From assembly GCF_003150675.1 (NCBI RefSeq), contig NZ_QGGB01000005.1, positions 1 to 64,000 of the forward strand: a stretch of 64,000 nucleotides of DNA, written 5' to 3'. The position numbers and the translations under genes are program-made. Numbering within the stretch: the first letter of the stretch is position 1; each line of letters starts with the position of its first letter. Origin of the DNA: Rhodohalobacter mucosus. Its GTDB lineage: Bacteria > Bacteroidota > Rhodothermia > Balneolales > Balneolaceae. Below, in pieces: positions 45,628 to 54,981 of the stretch. Below the pieces are notes generated by a model. That model was not told the DNA's origin. It did not search any database and saw only the letters and a program-made list of their open reading frames with translations.

Positions 45628-48033
45628 TCAAAGTTTGACAATGGTACAGCCGCTGCCGCCACTTTCCCAGGGAGCAATATCAAATTCCTTTACCTCTTTA
45701 CGCTGCTCCAGGTATTCATGAACCAGCTTGTGCAGAATGCCTTCGCCCTTTCCATGCACAATTTCAACTTCATTCAGGCCCCGGGCAACCGCTTTATCAA
45801 GATAGAGGGTTAGCTCTTTAATGGCTTCATCACCTCGCTTACCGCGAAGGTCGAGCCGCGGTTTCACAGAGAGATCAATTGCTTCAGACCCGCCGTACGA
45901 CCTCTGCTTCGCAGGTGATTTCTTCTTCTTTTTTGGAGGCTCCGTCTTAACAAGTTTATTCAGCTTCGACTTTATCTTCATTCCGTTAACGAGCACGGTA
46001 GCCTGTTTACCGGAAAGGTCAATGAGCTCGCCGGTTGTATCACTGTCACCGATCACAACGGTATCGCCCACCGCAGGAGTTTCGCCGGTTCGTACCGGTT
46101 TTTTCTCCTCCTCCGCAAGGCTGCGTTTCAGGCTGATCTCCTTCTTCGCATCCCTCACATCAGAGCGTGCTTCACGAATGGCGTCTTTGTCTTCTTTGCC
46201 AAGTTCCACAATTTTTTGAACAGCCTCTTCTATTCGGCTGTTGGCCCCTTTCATGATCTCTTCCGCATCCTTGTAGGCTCTTTCAAGGATTTTCTTCCTC
46301 TTATTCTCAAAATTGGATGCTTTATCGATGTACACCTTTTCACGCTTTTCAAGATTGCTCAGCCTCTCTTTGTAATCGGCCATTAACTCTTCCGATTCCT
46401 GCATCTGTTTCTCCAGATTAACCAGAAGATCACCCATTTTATCGCGCTGTTCACCAAGCAGTGATCGTGCGCGTTTCATCATGGAGCCGGGCAGGTTCAT
46501 TCGGTCAGCGATTTCGAAAGCATAACTGGATCCAGGCACTCCTTTTTTGAATCTATAGGTGGGGGAGAGGCTCTCCTGGTTGAACTCCATTGCACCGTTT
46601 ATAACCTGTTGGTGCTCGTGAGCAAACACTTTAAGCGATCCGTGATGTGTGGTTGCGATAACGCGTGAATTTGAGTCAATCATCGCTTCAATAAAGGCCT
46701 GAAAAAGGGCGCCTCCCTCTTCCGGATCGGTTCCGGAACCGGCCTCATCGATGAGTACCAGGGACCTGCGAGGTACGTCTTCGAGCACATGTTTCATCCA
46801 GTCAAGCCGGGAGGAAAAGGTGCTCAGGTCGTTCTCGATCGACTGCTCATCACCGATATCCACAAAAAGGCCTGATATCACCGGAATTTCGGAGTCGGGC
46901 TGAACAGGCACAGGGTATCCGCACTGAAGCATGGCAGAAATCAGTCCTACTGTTTTCATGGCTACCGATTTACCGCCTGCATTGGGCCCGGTAATGATCA
47001 GCGCCCGCTCGGTCCCGCTCATCTCCAGATTCAGCGGAATTACAGGTTCCTTGTTATCTTTTGATCCGATTTGCTTTAGCAGCAGATTCGGATTTCTTGC
47101 CCGGATCAGGTTCAATTTTCCGGAGTCGGAAATCAAAGGGATCACACCGTCCAGATCGAGACCCAGGCTGACCCTGCAATGAATGGCATCGAGCTCTCCG
47201 ATATACCCGCAATTGAGCTCCAGTTCTTCCCTGTAGGTGCGAACCTCAGTTGTAAGTTGCCGTATAATTTTTTCAATTTCGCGCTCCTCCTCCAATTCAA
47301 GCTGCCGGATTTCATTGTTGATCTGGAGCGCCTGAACCGGCTCGATATAAACGGTTTGTCCAGTGGATGACACATCATGCACAAAGCCTTCAACCTTGCG
47401 TTTAAACTCGGCCTGTACAGGAATTACCATGCGTCCGGCACGAATTGTGGCGCCTTCGTCAGAAACGACATCTTTTTTGGCCAGATCTTTCATAACGCGT
47501 TGTATGGTGCTCCGGAGCCTGCTTCGTTCGCGGTTTAATTTACCCCTGATTCTTTTCAGTTCGGAGCTGGCATCATCCTTAAGTTCGCCCCTGTCGGTTA
47601 CCACTCTCTGTATGGCCTCCTCAAGAGGCTTGAGATTTACAAGGCGGTTTGTAATTTCTTGAAGGGCTTTGTATGTGACTTCTGTTCGGACAAAAAATTG
47701 TTTGATAATGCGGGCCTGACGAGCATTTGCAAGGATAATGGGAAAGCTCTCGAGGGGCAGCAGGGATCCGCCTGCGCGGCTCTCTCTCAGGTGGGGGCGT
47801 ACGTCATCAAGGTTAGTAAGCGGATGGTTAAGGCCGCTTTGCAGCAGATGCATCCATTCAGATGACCGCCCCAGTTCGTTCCTGACTTTCTCTGAATCGG
47901 AGAACGGTTTGAAGGATGAGATCTCTTCCTTTCCATAAAGGGTAAAGCACTTTCTCAGCGTAGCTTCCCTTACCGTTTCAAAGCCGGTTTTGCGAAGGGT
48001 ACTATCGGGGTAAACAGATGCATGAATACTCAT
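45628..48033 (-). CDS. mutS2: Endonuclease MutS2
   Basis: 801 residues from ATG at 48033 (a TTG 15 nt earlier is possible). It has the MutS core and ATPase but no mismatch-binding domain I: Walker A ITGPNAGGKSVAMKT, Walker B LVLIDEAGSGTDPEEGGALFQAF, signature ATTHHGSLKVFAHE. A coiled coil (about 510-640) leads to the C-terminal Smr nuclease domain with LDLRGKRGDEAIKEL and IVHGKGEGIL. MutS2 limits homologous recombination and rescues collided ribosomes in some bacteria. Confidence 0.93.
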   Translation of the reverse strand: MSIHASVYPDSTLRKTGFETVREATLRKCFTLYGKEEISSFKPFSDSEKVRNELGRSSEWMHLLQSGLNHPLTNLDDVRPHLRESRAGGSLLPLESFPIILANARQARIIKQFFVRTEVTYKALQEITNRLVNLKPLEEAIQRVVTDRGELKDDASSELKRIRGKLNRERSRLRSTIQRVMKDLAKKDVVSDEGATIRAGRMVIPVQAEFKRKVEGFVHDVSSTGQTVYIEPVQALQINNEIRQLELEEEREIEKIIRQLTTEVRTYREELELNCGYIGELDAIHCRVSLGLDLDGVIPLISDSGKLNLIRARNPNLLLKQIGSKDNKEPVIPLNLEMSGTERALIITGPNAGGKSVAMKTVGLISAMLQCGYPVPVQPDSEIPVISGLFVDIGDEQSIENDLSTFSSRLDWMKHVLEDVPRRSLVLIDEAGSGTDPEEGGALFQAFIEAMIDSNSRVIATTHHGSLKVFAHEHQQVINGAMEFNQESLSPTYRFKKGVPGSSYAFEIADRMNLPGSMMKRARSLLGEQRDKMGDLLVNLEKQMQESEELMADYKERLSNLEKREKVYIDKASNFENKRKKILERAYKDAEEIMKGANSRIEEAVQKIVELGKEDKDAIREARSDVRDAKKEISLKRSLAEEEKKPVRTGETPAVGDTVVIGDSDTTGELIDLSGKQATVLVNGMKIKSKLNKLVKTEPPKKKKKSPAKQRSYGGSEAIDLSVKPRLDLRGKRGDEAIKELTLYLDKAVARGLNEVEIVHGKGEGILHKLVHEYLEQRKEVKEFDIAPWESGGSGCTIVKL

Positions 48034-48441
48034 ACCTAAAGGTCGCAATCTTTTGTTGAATTTTGAATGATGATTTCAGGCAGACTCTGTGGGCAATAGA
48101 GGTGTGAATTGAATGAACCGATTTACTACATTAACGTGAGTTCGAGATAAGAGCTTGTTGAAGAGTGTCCCAACGTCGGCTGACTGTGGGCAATGGGGGA
48201 TGAACAGTAGTGAAATTATCGACTAAATTTAATTATTAGAGTCAAATCAACGCTCAGCCCCGAAGGGATCCTTTACGGGGCGGGTCATCCCCCCTCGTCC
48301 GTCCCGACATTCGGGACGGACTCTTCACCCTTCTCCCATAGGGATCCCTACGGAGAGAGGGGGAATTTTTCGGTTCATTTCCTTATCTCGAACTGACATT
48401 ACATTAAACAGACAGAAAGAATCCAGAACAGATCCCTCTTC
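48034..48441. other. Palindrome-rich intergenic region between mutS2 and phzF
   Basis: 408 nt without a credible gene. The right half has three hairpin-forming units in a row: GCCCCG ... CGGGGC around 48257-48281, GTCCGTCCCGA-CAT-TCGGGACGGAC (48297-48321) and TAGGGATCCCTA (48339-48350). The middle unit shares its TCCCGA/TCGGGA core with the palindromes in the tRNA-Met pseudogenes. No T tracts follow. Confidence 0.7.
48297..48321. repeat. Palindromic element related to the tRNA-pseudogene insertions
   Basis: Perfect 11-bp arms with loop CAT. The core TCCCGA-CAT-TCGGGA is the reverse complement of TCCCGA-ATG-TCGGGA found in tRNA pseudogene B, so the same element family occurs at two distant loci of the window. 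Confidence 0.8.
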
Positions 48442-49227
48442 ATGAAAATTTTCCAGGTAGACGCTTTTACCGATAAAATCTTTTCGGGCAACCCTGCGGC
48501 AGTTGTTCCGCTCGAAAGCTGGCCTGAGGAGAGTGTAATGCAGCAAATTGCCGGGGAAAATAATCTTTCGGAGACAGCTTTTTTTGTTCCTGAAGGGAAT
48601 GATGGGTACCGGATTCGCTGGTTTACACCGGTTACCGAAGTTGATCTTTGCGGGCACGCAACCCTGGCGTCGGCCCATGTTCTGTTTACCCATCTTAACT
48701 ATAAAGATTCCGTGATACGCTTTGCATCAAAAAGCGGTGAACTGACAGTATCAAGAAGAAAAGGGCTTTATTGGCTTAACTTTCCATCACAGCCCCCCGA
48801 TCCGATTCCGGTTCCGAAACTGATTCCCGAGGCACTGGGTACGGTTCCCATCTATACCGGCGTAAATACTGACCTTCTGGTGCTGGTTCAGGATGAAGAG
48901 ACCGTAAAAAAGATGAACCCCGATCTGATCATTCTTAAAAGAATGGAGGTAAGGGGTGTTATTGTAACAGCGCCTGCCGACAGTGATGAAACCGACTTCG
49001 TGAGCCGTTTTTTTGCACCTGCAGTGGGTGTGCCGGAGGATCCGGTTACAGGCTCGGCGCATACGGTACTTACGCCTTTTTGGGGAAAGAGGCTTGGAAA
49101 AAATGAGCTGGAGGCTCGGCAGATCTCTGAAAGAGGCGGACTTCTGAGGTGTGAATGGGCCGGAGACCGCGTTCAGATCGGCGGTTCAGCAATTACATAC
49201 ATGACCGGTAACATTCGCCTGGATTGA
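48442..49227 (+). CDS. PhzF family isomerase
   Basis: 261 residues. KIFQVDAFTDKIFSGNPAAVV at the start, the catalytic Glu E44 in NNLSETAFF, CGHATLASAHVLF and DPVTGSAHTVLTPFWGKRLG are the PhzF signatures. PhzF proteins have two epimerase-like lobes and isomerise small acids; most homologues outside phenazine clusters have unknown substrates. No phenazine genes are present. The TGA stop overlaps the next ATG by one base (TGATG), showing coupling with the TauE gene. Confidence 0.92.
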   Translation: MKIFQVDAFTDKIFSGNPAAVVPLESWPEESVMQQIAGENNLSETAFFVPEGNDGYRIRWFTPVTEVDLCGHATLASAHVLFTHLNYKDSVIRFASKSGELTVSRRKGLYWLNFPSQPPDPIPVPKLIPEALGTVPIYTGVNTDLLVLVQDEETVKKMNPDLIILKRMEVRGVIVTAPADSDETDFVSRFFAPAVGVPEDPVTGSAHTVLTPFWGKRLGKNELEARQISERGGLLRCEWAGDRVQIGGSAITYMTGNIRLD

Positions 49228-50036
49228 TGCTGCTCTTCGTATTACTCCTCATTCTGGGTATTTTTGCCGGCATTGTAGCAGGCTTTTTTGGAGTTGGGGG
49301 AGGTCTTCTTTTTACACCGATTCTCTTTTTTGTATTTACCGGAACGGGCGTGGAGTCGCCTGCAAGCTGGGCAATTGCGTCGTCTCTCTTCTGTACGTTC
49401 ATTGCGTCCATAAGCAGCAGCATACAGCAGAATCGACAGAAAAATACATTTTGGAAAGATGGAATCATTATTGGCCTGTTCGGTGCACTGGGCGTGAATG
49501 CGGGCAAGCGGATCGTAACGTCAGATTTTTTTACGGAGGATGTGTTTGTCTCACTGTTTGTGATTTTGCTGGTTTTTGTATCGGTACTCTTCTACAGAAA
49601 AAGCCGGACCAAAGTAACCCTGCAGCTCAAAGCCGGTGATATGGGCTGGTTAAAAATGTTCACTGCAGGCGGGTTCGGCGGTTTCGTTGCATCCCTGGCC
49701 GGAGTAGGAGGCGGTATTGTTTTGGTTCCTGTCATGAATTTGTGGTACAGGCTTCCGATAGCCAGGGCCGTGAGTACCTCATCCCTCGCCATTGTTATTA
49801 TCTCTTTTTCAGGCTGGACTCAGTATGCATTTCTCGCAGAGAGTGGAGCCGGCGCATCGCCCTATACTTCGGGCTTCGTCGATTTTGGGACCAGCCTGCC
49901 ATTGGTTGCCGGTGCGTTTATCGGAGGGTTATTCGGTGTAAAGATCAATGAGAAGGTGAAAAGTGAGAGCGTGCAGATGGGTTTTTCAATATTGGTACTT
50001 CTCATTGCCCTTTCGCTGATCTGGAGCCAGATTTAA
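49227..50036 (+). CDS. TauE/SafE family membrane protein (first copy)
   Basis: 269 residues from ATG at 49227, sharing a base with the phzF stop. About eight membrane segments; the two repeated halves each carry the family glycine motif (AGFFGVGGGLLFTPIL near 16-31; SLAGVGGGIVLVPVM near 150). The family exports sulfite, sulfoacetate or related anions. Substrate unknown. Operon of two with phzF. Confidence 0.9.
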   Translation: MLLFVLLLILGIFAGIVAGFFGVGGGLLFTPILFFVFTGTGVESPASWAIASSLFCTFIASISSSIQQNRQKNTFWKDGIIIGLFGALGVNAGKRIVTSDFFTEDVFVSLFVILLVFVSVLFYRKSRTKVTLQLKAGDMGWLKMFTAGGFGGFVASLAGVGGGIVLVPVMNLWYRLPIARAVSTSSLAIVIISFSGWTQYAFLAESGAGASPYTSGFVDFGTSLPLVAGAFIGGLFGVKINEKVKSESVQMGFSILVLLIALSLIWSQI

Positions 50037-50331
50037 AGAGATATCTGATGGACGAATAACGAATAGTGATCTATGAAGTTTCCGCTTTTATCAAGCCTGC
50101 AGCGAGTGGCTTGCTGCATGGGGCATTTCTCAAGCACTGCAGGCGCGCAATCGACAGCCGCGCGCGAAGCGCGCGGTAAGAAGAAGCAACCATTCTAACC
50201 CCGAGGCCGTATTTTGATCAACCCCCCGGATTTGTTTCGAGGGGTTCACGGGAAAGACCTGATGATTGATTGCCCAATTGGGAGACATGACAATTGATGG
50301 ACAATACAAAAACTCACTGCCTAAACTCAGG
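50037..50331. other. Palindrome-bearing gap between two convergent TauE/SafE genes
   Basis: 295 nt without a gene. It carries GCCTGCAG (50095-50102) paired with CTGCAGGC (50137-50144) and the GC-rich perfect palindrome CCGCGCGC-GAA-GCGCGCGG (50158-50176). No T tracts; these are more likely REP-type elements than standard terminators. Confidence 0.6.
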
Positions 50332-51324
50332 TTATTTATTATGAATGCCCCTGTTATTCCGGGTGAGCAGGAAGAAAAAGATCACCCCGAAAACAAAGAC
50401 TCCTGCTGAAAAAAGAGAGAGAGTCAGATCCGGCCTGATCACATAAATAGCGGTGAAAAACTGCAGGACAATAATCGATATCAGCACAAAAGCTATCGAC
50501 CTCCGCCCAAATCGATTGATGGTATAGGCGCCTACGGGAGCTCCGAAAATGACAACGGGAATGCAAACCAACAGGTAACCGATAGCTTCGGGCTGCATAT
50601 TTTGTAGCACAGCTCCCTGGATAAAGTAACCCGCAACCGCATTGGAAGCCATCAGGATCACGGATGTTGGGGTGGCTACCTTTTCCGACAGACCATACTT
50701 CAGTACAACATAAGAAAAGGTACATATATCGAGTCCGTTGCCGAAAATTGAGCTGAACACACCCCCTGCAACTCCTACCAGCACCAGCTCCAGTTTCTGA
50801 TTGCGGGTCAAAGCAGGAAGCCGGTCGGTTTTTTTGCGGGTTTTGGAAAAATTTACGGCCCAAAGAGCAAGTCCAAAGCTCAGCCAGAATGAAACAAACA
50901 TCATTTTGGCATAAGATGGCACTACAAAAGGCGCAACCAGCCATGAACCTGAAACGATTCCCGCCAATCCCCCTAATCCGGCCAGTAAGAGGTAGGTTTT
51001 TTCGACCCGTATACCTGACAGGAGGATCCATATGGCAGCAGAGGTCATACCAAAACTCTGAATCGCAAAACTGAAATTGCGCGCAACATCGGGCTCAATG
51101 CTGAAAATAAGCGTCATTACCGGATAGGCGATGGCCCCGCCGCCTTCCGAACTGGCACCGGCGATAAGTGAGCCAAAGATCATAACCAGCGTCATGAACC
51201 AGTTCTCTGCAAACAAGCCCCAGCTATCCATATACGACATGTAGATAGCCCATGAGGCAAGTACGATGAGGCAGCCGGCCAGAAATATTCGCAGTGGTTT
51301 TTTTCTCAGATTCGCAGGTAGCAA
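50332..51324 (-). CDS. TauE/SafE family membrane protein (second copy)
   Basis: 330 residues with eight to nine membrane helices. It has IAGASSEGGGAIAYPVMTLIF and GVFSSIFGNGLDICTFSYVVL, the two half-motifs of TauE/SafE, but they differ from the first copy (EGGGA rather than GVGGG), placing it in another subfamily. Probably a sulfite or organosulfonate exporter. Convergent with the first copy; not a recent duplicate. Confidence 0.88.
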   Translation of the reverse strand: MLPANLRKKPLRIFLAGCLIVLASWAIYMSYMDSWGLFAENWFMTLVMIFGSLIAGASSEGGGAIAYPVMTLIFSIEPDVARNFSFAIQSFGMTSAAIWILLSGIRVEKTYLLLAGLGGLAGIVSGSWLVAPFVVPSYAKMMFVSFWLSFGLALWAVNFSKTRKKTDRLPALTRNQKLELVLVGVAGGVFSSIFGNGLDICTFSYVVLKYGLSEKVATPTSVILMASNAVAGYFIQGAVLQNMQPEAIGYLLVCIPVVIFGAPVGAYTINRFGRRSIAFVLISIIVLQFFTAIYVIRPDLTLSLFSAGVFVFGVIFFFLLTRNNRGIHNK

Positions 51325-51480
51325 TGATTCACATGTTGGATTCTACAGACGAAAGTTCCGGCTGCTTTTTTCGTTCCGGATTCCGGCCAGAAAATTAAAA
51401 TTTTTCCGAACCAGATGAATTATTAAAAATTTCTAATATATTGTTACATAAATCATGAGAGAGTCAAATATTCAGGCAAG

Positions 51481-53157
51481 ATGAAAAGTACAGATACAGA
51501 CAGAAGCTGGAGACCGACAGGTCTGGACGAGCTATTAAACAGGTACGGATTTGCGAACTACAGAACCGTGATGATACTGCTGGGATGGGTTCTAATGATC
51601 GGAGCGTCGATCTACTCGGTGCTGCTGATGCTGCCCGGAAGCTGGGTATCGGAGGGAATTGAGACCAATGCGATCCAGACATTCTTCCTAATCTATCCCC
51701 CGCTGATTATCGGAATTCTATTGGTTTTCTGGATGGGTTTTGAATGGGGATTTATACCGGTTTTCCTCTCTTCATTTGTGATCGCATTCTCGGCCGAAAT
51801 GCAGGTATACTGGGCACTGCTGTTTGCCTTTTCCTTTATTCTGGGCCTCGGTATCTATGCACTGGCCTATTATTGCGTCCGTGTCCGAATTGACCTGAGA
51901 GATATTAAAAGCATCGCATTTTTTACCGTGGTTTCCCTTATTGCTGCCATGGCAAGCTCACTCGGATCGTTTATCTGGAGTTTTGAACAGGGACTCGACC
52001 CGGTTATGACGGTCAAAATATGGAATGGTTGGTGGACCGGCGCATTTTTACAATCGATGCTGATTATCGGTCCGATAATGATGATATTCAGTCCGAAAAT
52101 CAGCCGTATTAAGAATTCCGTTTTTGAGGACAGCCCGCGCAAGGAAGTGACCCTGGGCTGGGTCTACAGCGCCATCGGCAGCGTCGTTGTCGTTGTATCT
52201 CTTTTTGTAATCGGTGGCAGATTTCTGGGGTCTGAAAGTATTTCACAGGCCGTGGCGCAGAGCGATCCGACCCTGGTTCTGAAAGTCATGCAGGCAACGG
52301 AATCGTATCAGCTCATCTTCTGGATCTCATTGGGCATCATTCTGATGGTGGGCTTTACGGGTATCTATATCGTTTCATCATGGAACCGTATGCTGCAGAG
52401 AGAAGTGAATGAAAAAACGACCGACCTGCAGCTACGCGAAAAGGAACTTGAACAGTCATTGAAGGAGAGGGGTGTTCTGCTCAATGAAATCCACGGCCGG
52501 GTCAGGAACAATCTATCCATCATTCTTGCGCTGTTCGAACTGCAGCTTAAACGAACCGGCGACGAAGCCCTGGTTGAGACGCTCAGGGACTCCAAATCAA
52601 GGATACGCTCTATTTCCCTGATTCACGAGGTTATGTCACATTCGGGCATGTACAGGACAATCAATCTGAAATCATATGTGATCCGGCTCACCAACAGGCT
52701 CAATCAGGACTATCGCCACGTCAAAAGTGATTCGGATATTACGGTGCATCCTGAAGACCTGATCCTGGATATCGAACGGGCTGTTCCGGTTTGCATGATC
52801 ATTAATGAAGTGATCAGCCGTGTCTTTGAAAAAACATACGGTAACCCGGAAAGTTCGGCGATAAGTATTGATCTTTATACCGATGACCTGGCTTTTTATG
52901 TCGTGGTTCGTGAAAACGGAAACTTCGGGCCCAGCCATTTTGATTGGTCATCGACTGTAGACCTCGGAAACAAACTGATACGCTCATTAACCAAACAAAT
53001 CAAGGGAGAGCTTTTGGTAGATGATTCCAAAAATTCCATTGCCGTAGTGTTTCCAAACCTGGTGAGCCAGTCTCCCCAAAAATCCTTTGACGCGATCTGG
53101 GCCGGCAAGCATAAGTTTGCATACGAGTCAATGAATGCATCAGAATTGACCGGATAA
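51481..53157 (+). CDS. Membrane HisKA_2-like sensor kinase with eroded catalytic motifs
   Basis: 558 residues. Roughly eight membrane helices (30-300) precede a coiled coil (305-330), a HisKA_2 dimerisation domain (LLNEIHGRVRNNLSIILALFELQL, about 333-356) and a HATPase-like domain (about 425-530). In HisKA_2 proteins the sequence is normally EIHHRVKNNL with the His before Arg phosphorylated; here that position is G339, leaving only H338. In the N box, R447 stands where the second Asn is expected (INEVISRVFEKTY). The G1 box reads RENGNFGP instead of DNGxG. The signal sensed is unknown. Confidence 0.8.
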   Translation: MKSTDTDRSWRPTGLDELLNRYGFANYRTVMILLGWVLMIGASIYSVLLMLPGSWVSEGIETNAIQTFFLIYPPLIIGILLVFWMGFEWGFIPVFLSSFVIAFSAEMQVYWALLFAFSFILGLGIYALAYYCVRVRIDLRDIKSIAFFTVVSLIAAMASSLGSFIWSFEQGLDPVMTVKIWNGWWTGAFLQSMLIIGPIMMIFSPKISRIKNSVFEDSPRKEVTLGWVYSAIGSVVVVVSLFVIGGRFLGSESISQAVAQSDPTLVLKVMQATESYQLIFWISLGIILMVGFTGIYIVSSWNRMLQREVNEKTTDLQLREKELEQSLKERGVLLNEIHGRVRNNLSIILALFELQLKRTGDEALVETLRDSKSRIRSISLIHEVMSHSGMYRTINLKSYVIRLTNRLNQDYRHVKSDSDITVHPEDLILDIERAVPVCMIINEVISRVFEKTYGNPESSAISIDLYTDDLAFYVVVRENGNFGPSHFDWSSTVDLGNKLIRSLTKQIKGELLVDDSKNSIAVVFPNLVSQSPQKSFDAIWAGKHKFAYESMNASELTG

Positions 53158-53187
53158 ATTCAGGTTCTGAAGAGCCAAATTATCCGT

Positions 53188-54981
53188 TCAGTACCCTGCA
53201 ACGTAACCCGGCCCACGGGGATCAGCTGCACCTACGTAATTACCTTCCTGGTCTGATGCGATAGTGTGTACGATAGCAAGATTTCCGGATCGACGCACGT
53301 TATGTCCCATTTTATTGAGTTTTTCAATGGTATCCTCCGAGAACCAAAGATTTTCCACCAGTATCTGATCGGGAAGCCATTGGTGATGAAACCGGGGTGC
53401 TGCTATGGCTTCTTTTGCATTCATGCCGAACAGCGCCATATTCAAAAAGTTCTGAAGAACGGCCGTAATAATTCTTGGTCCTCCTGCAGCGCCACCCGCA
53501 AACCGAAACCTGCCATCCTTCAACGCGATAACCGGGTTCATGCTGCTCAGCATTCGCTTGCCCCCCTGAATGGAGTTGGCTTCGGCACCGATCAGACCAA
53601 ACATATTGGGTTCGCCGGGTTTGGCTGAAAAGTCGTCCATTTCATTGTTGAGCAGGAAGCCGGCACCTGTTACGGTTACAAAACTTCCAAATGAGCCGTT
53701 CAAGGTTGTGTTTACGCTGACAACATTTCCAAACCGATCAGCGACATTGAAGTGCGTGGTTTCACTGCTTTCCTGTACAGTGTGTATTACATCTCCATGA
53801 GAAATCCGTTCACTATCTGATGCCGTATCCGGACTAAACGACTGCATTCTCAGCCGCAGATAGTGCGGGCTGGTTAAACTGTCGGCCGGAACAGGGACAA
53901 AATCGGGATCGCCAAGCCAATAGTTTCTGTCAGCAAATGAGCGTCTCAGAGCTTCGGATATCAGATGGATGTAAGCGGCAGAATTAAATGCGGTTGTATC
54001 CAATTCGGGTCGATTAATCATTCCAAGTACCTGTGTCATTACAATTCCTCCGCTCGACGGGGGAGGCATCATAATGAGTTCGTACCCTCTGAAATTGGTC
54101 CTGACCGGCTCACGCCAGATACTTCTGTAATCACGAAGGTCGCGCATTGTGATGAGTCCACCGCCTCTTTTCATCTCTTCAACAATCAGGCTTGCGGTAA
54201 TTCCCGAATAGAACCCTCTTCGGCCCAGTGTGGCAATACGTTCCAGTGTTTCTGCCAGATCGGGTTGCAGGAAAAGATCTCCCGGTTCCCATGGAGTGCC
54301 GCCAGGCTTCAGAAATGCATCCGCAGAACCGCGGTACTCCGACAAACGCTCTGAGGCGCTGTTCAGGCTTCGTGCAGCAGAATGCGACAGGATGAACCCT
54401 TCCCGTGCCAGGCGTATTGCGGGTTCCATTACAATTTCGAGCGGCAGTGTTCCGTACCGTTCCAGGGCGGTGATCATGCCGTCAACGGTTCCAGGAATGC
54501 CGGCTGCCAGGTGGCCGATTTTACTTTTTCGGGATACATATTCCCCATTTTCGTTCAGGTACATATCGCGGGAAGCGGCGATCGGCGCTTTTTCCCTGAA
54601 ATCGAGTGCTGCAGCTGTACCGTCCTGCAGGTGCAGTACCAGGAAGCCGCCCCCGCCGATATTGCCGGCACGGGGAAGAGTTACCGAAAGGGCAAATTGC
54701 ACTGCAACTGCTGCATCTACGGCGTTTCCGCCTTTCTGCAGAATTTCAAGGCCTGCTTTTGATGCATATTCGTCGGCAGAAGATACCACACCGTTTTTCC
54801 ACGATACCGGATTGCCAACCTGAGCAGCAGACGGTTGTGAAATCATTAAAAACAGCAGAGTGAACAGCAGGAGAGGGGAAGCGGTGATTCTTGCCGTGAA
54901 TGGTAAGCGAATTGTCAATAACGGCCTAAGCCCGGGGGTGAAATTCTTTATGGATCTGATGAAGAAGTGAACGGTCGACAT
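53188..54981 (-). CDS. ggt: Gamma-glutamyltransferase
   Basis: 597 residues as drawn from ATG 54981, which overlaps xerD by 56 nt; a TTG at 54918 gives a better-looking signal peptide (ending PSAAQ) and may be the real start. The catalytic Thr, which becomes the N-terminus of the small subunit after self-cleavage, is T408 in SETTHFNV. GGGGFLVLHL, MPPPSSGGIVMTQVL and MNPVIALKDG match the family. It cleaves gamma-glutamyl bonds, such as in glutathione, outside the inner membrane. Last gene of the rodZ-ligA-pgpH-xerD run. Confidence 0.93.
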   Translation of the reverse strand: MSTVHFFIRSIKNFTPGLRPLLTIRLPFTARITASPLLLFTLLFLMISQPSAAQVGNPVSWKNGVVSSADEYASKAGLEILQKGGNAVDAAVAVQFALSVTLPRAGNIGGGGFLVLHLQDGTAAALDFREKAPIAASRDMYLNENGEYVSRKSKIGHLAAGIPGTVDGMITALERYGTLPLEIVMEPAIRLAREGFILSHSAARSLNSASERLSEYRGSADAFLKPGGTPWEPGDLFLQPDLAETLERIATLGRRGFYSGITASLIVEEMKRGGGLITMRDLRDYRSIWREPVRTNFRGYELIMMPPPSSGGIVMTQVLGMINRPELDTTAFNSAAYIHLISEALRRSFADRNYWLGDPDFVPVPADSLTSPHYLRLRMQSFSPDTASDSERISHGDVIHTVQESSETTHFNVADRFGNVVSVNTTLNGSFGSFVTVTGAGFLLNNEMDDFSAKPGEPNMFGLIGAEANSIQGGKRMLSSMNPVIALKDGRFRFAGGAAGGPRIITAVLQNFLNMALFGMNAKEAIAAPRFHHQWLPDQILVENLWFSEDTIEKLNKMGHNVRRSGNLAIVHTIASDQEGNYVGAADPRGPGYVAGY

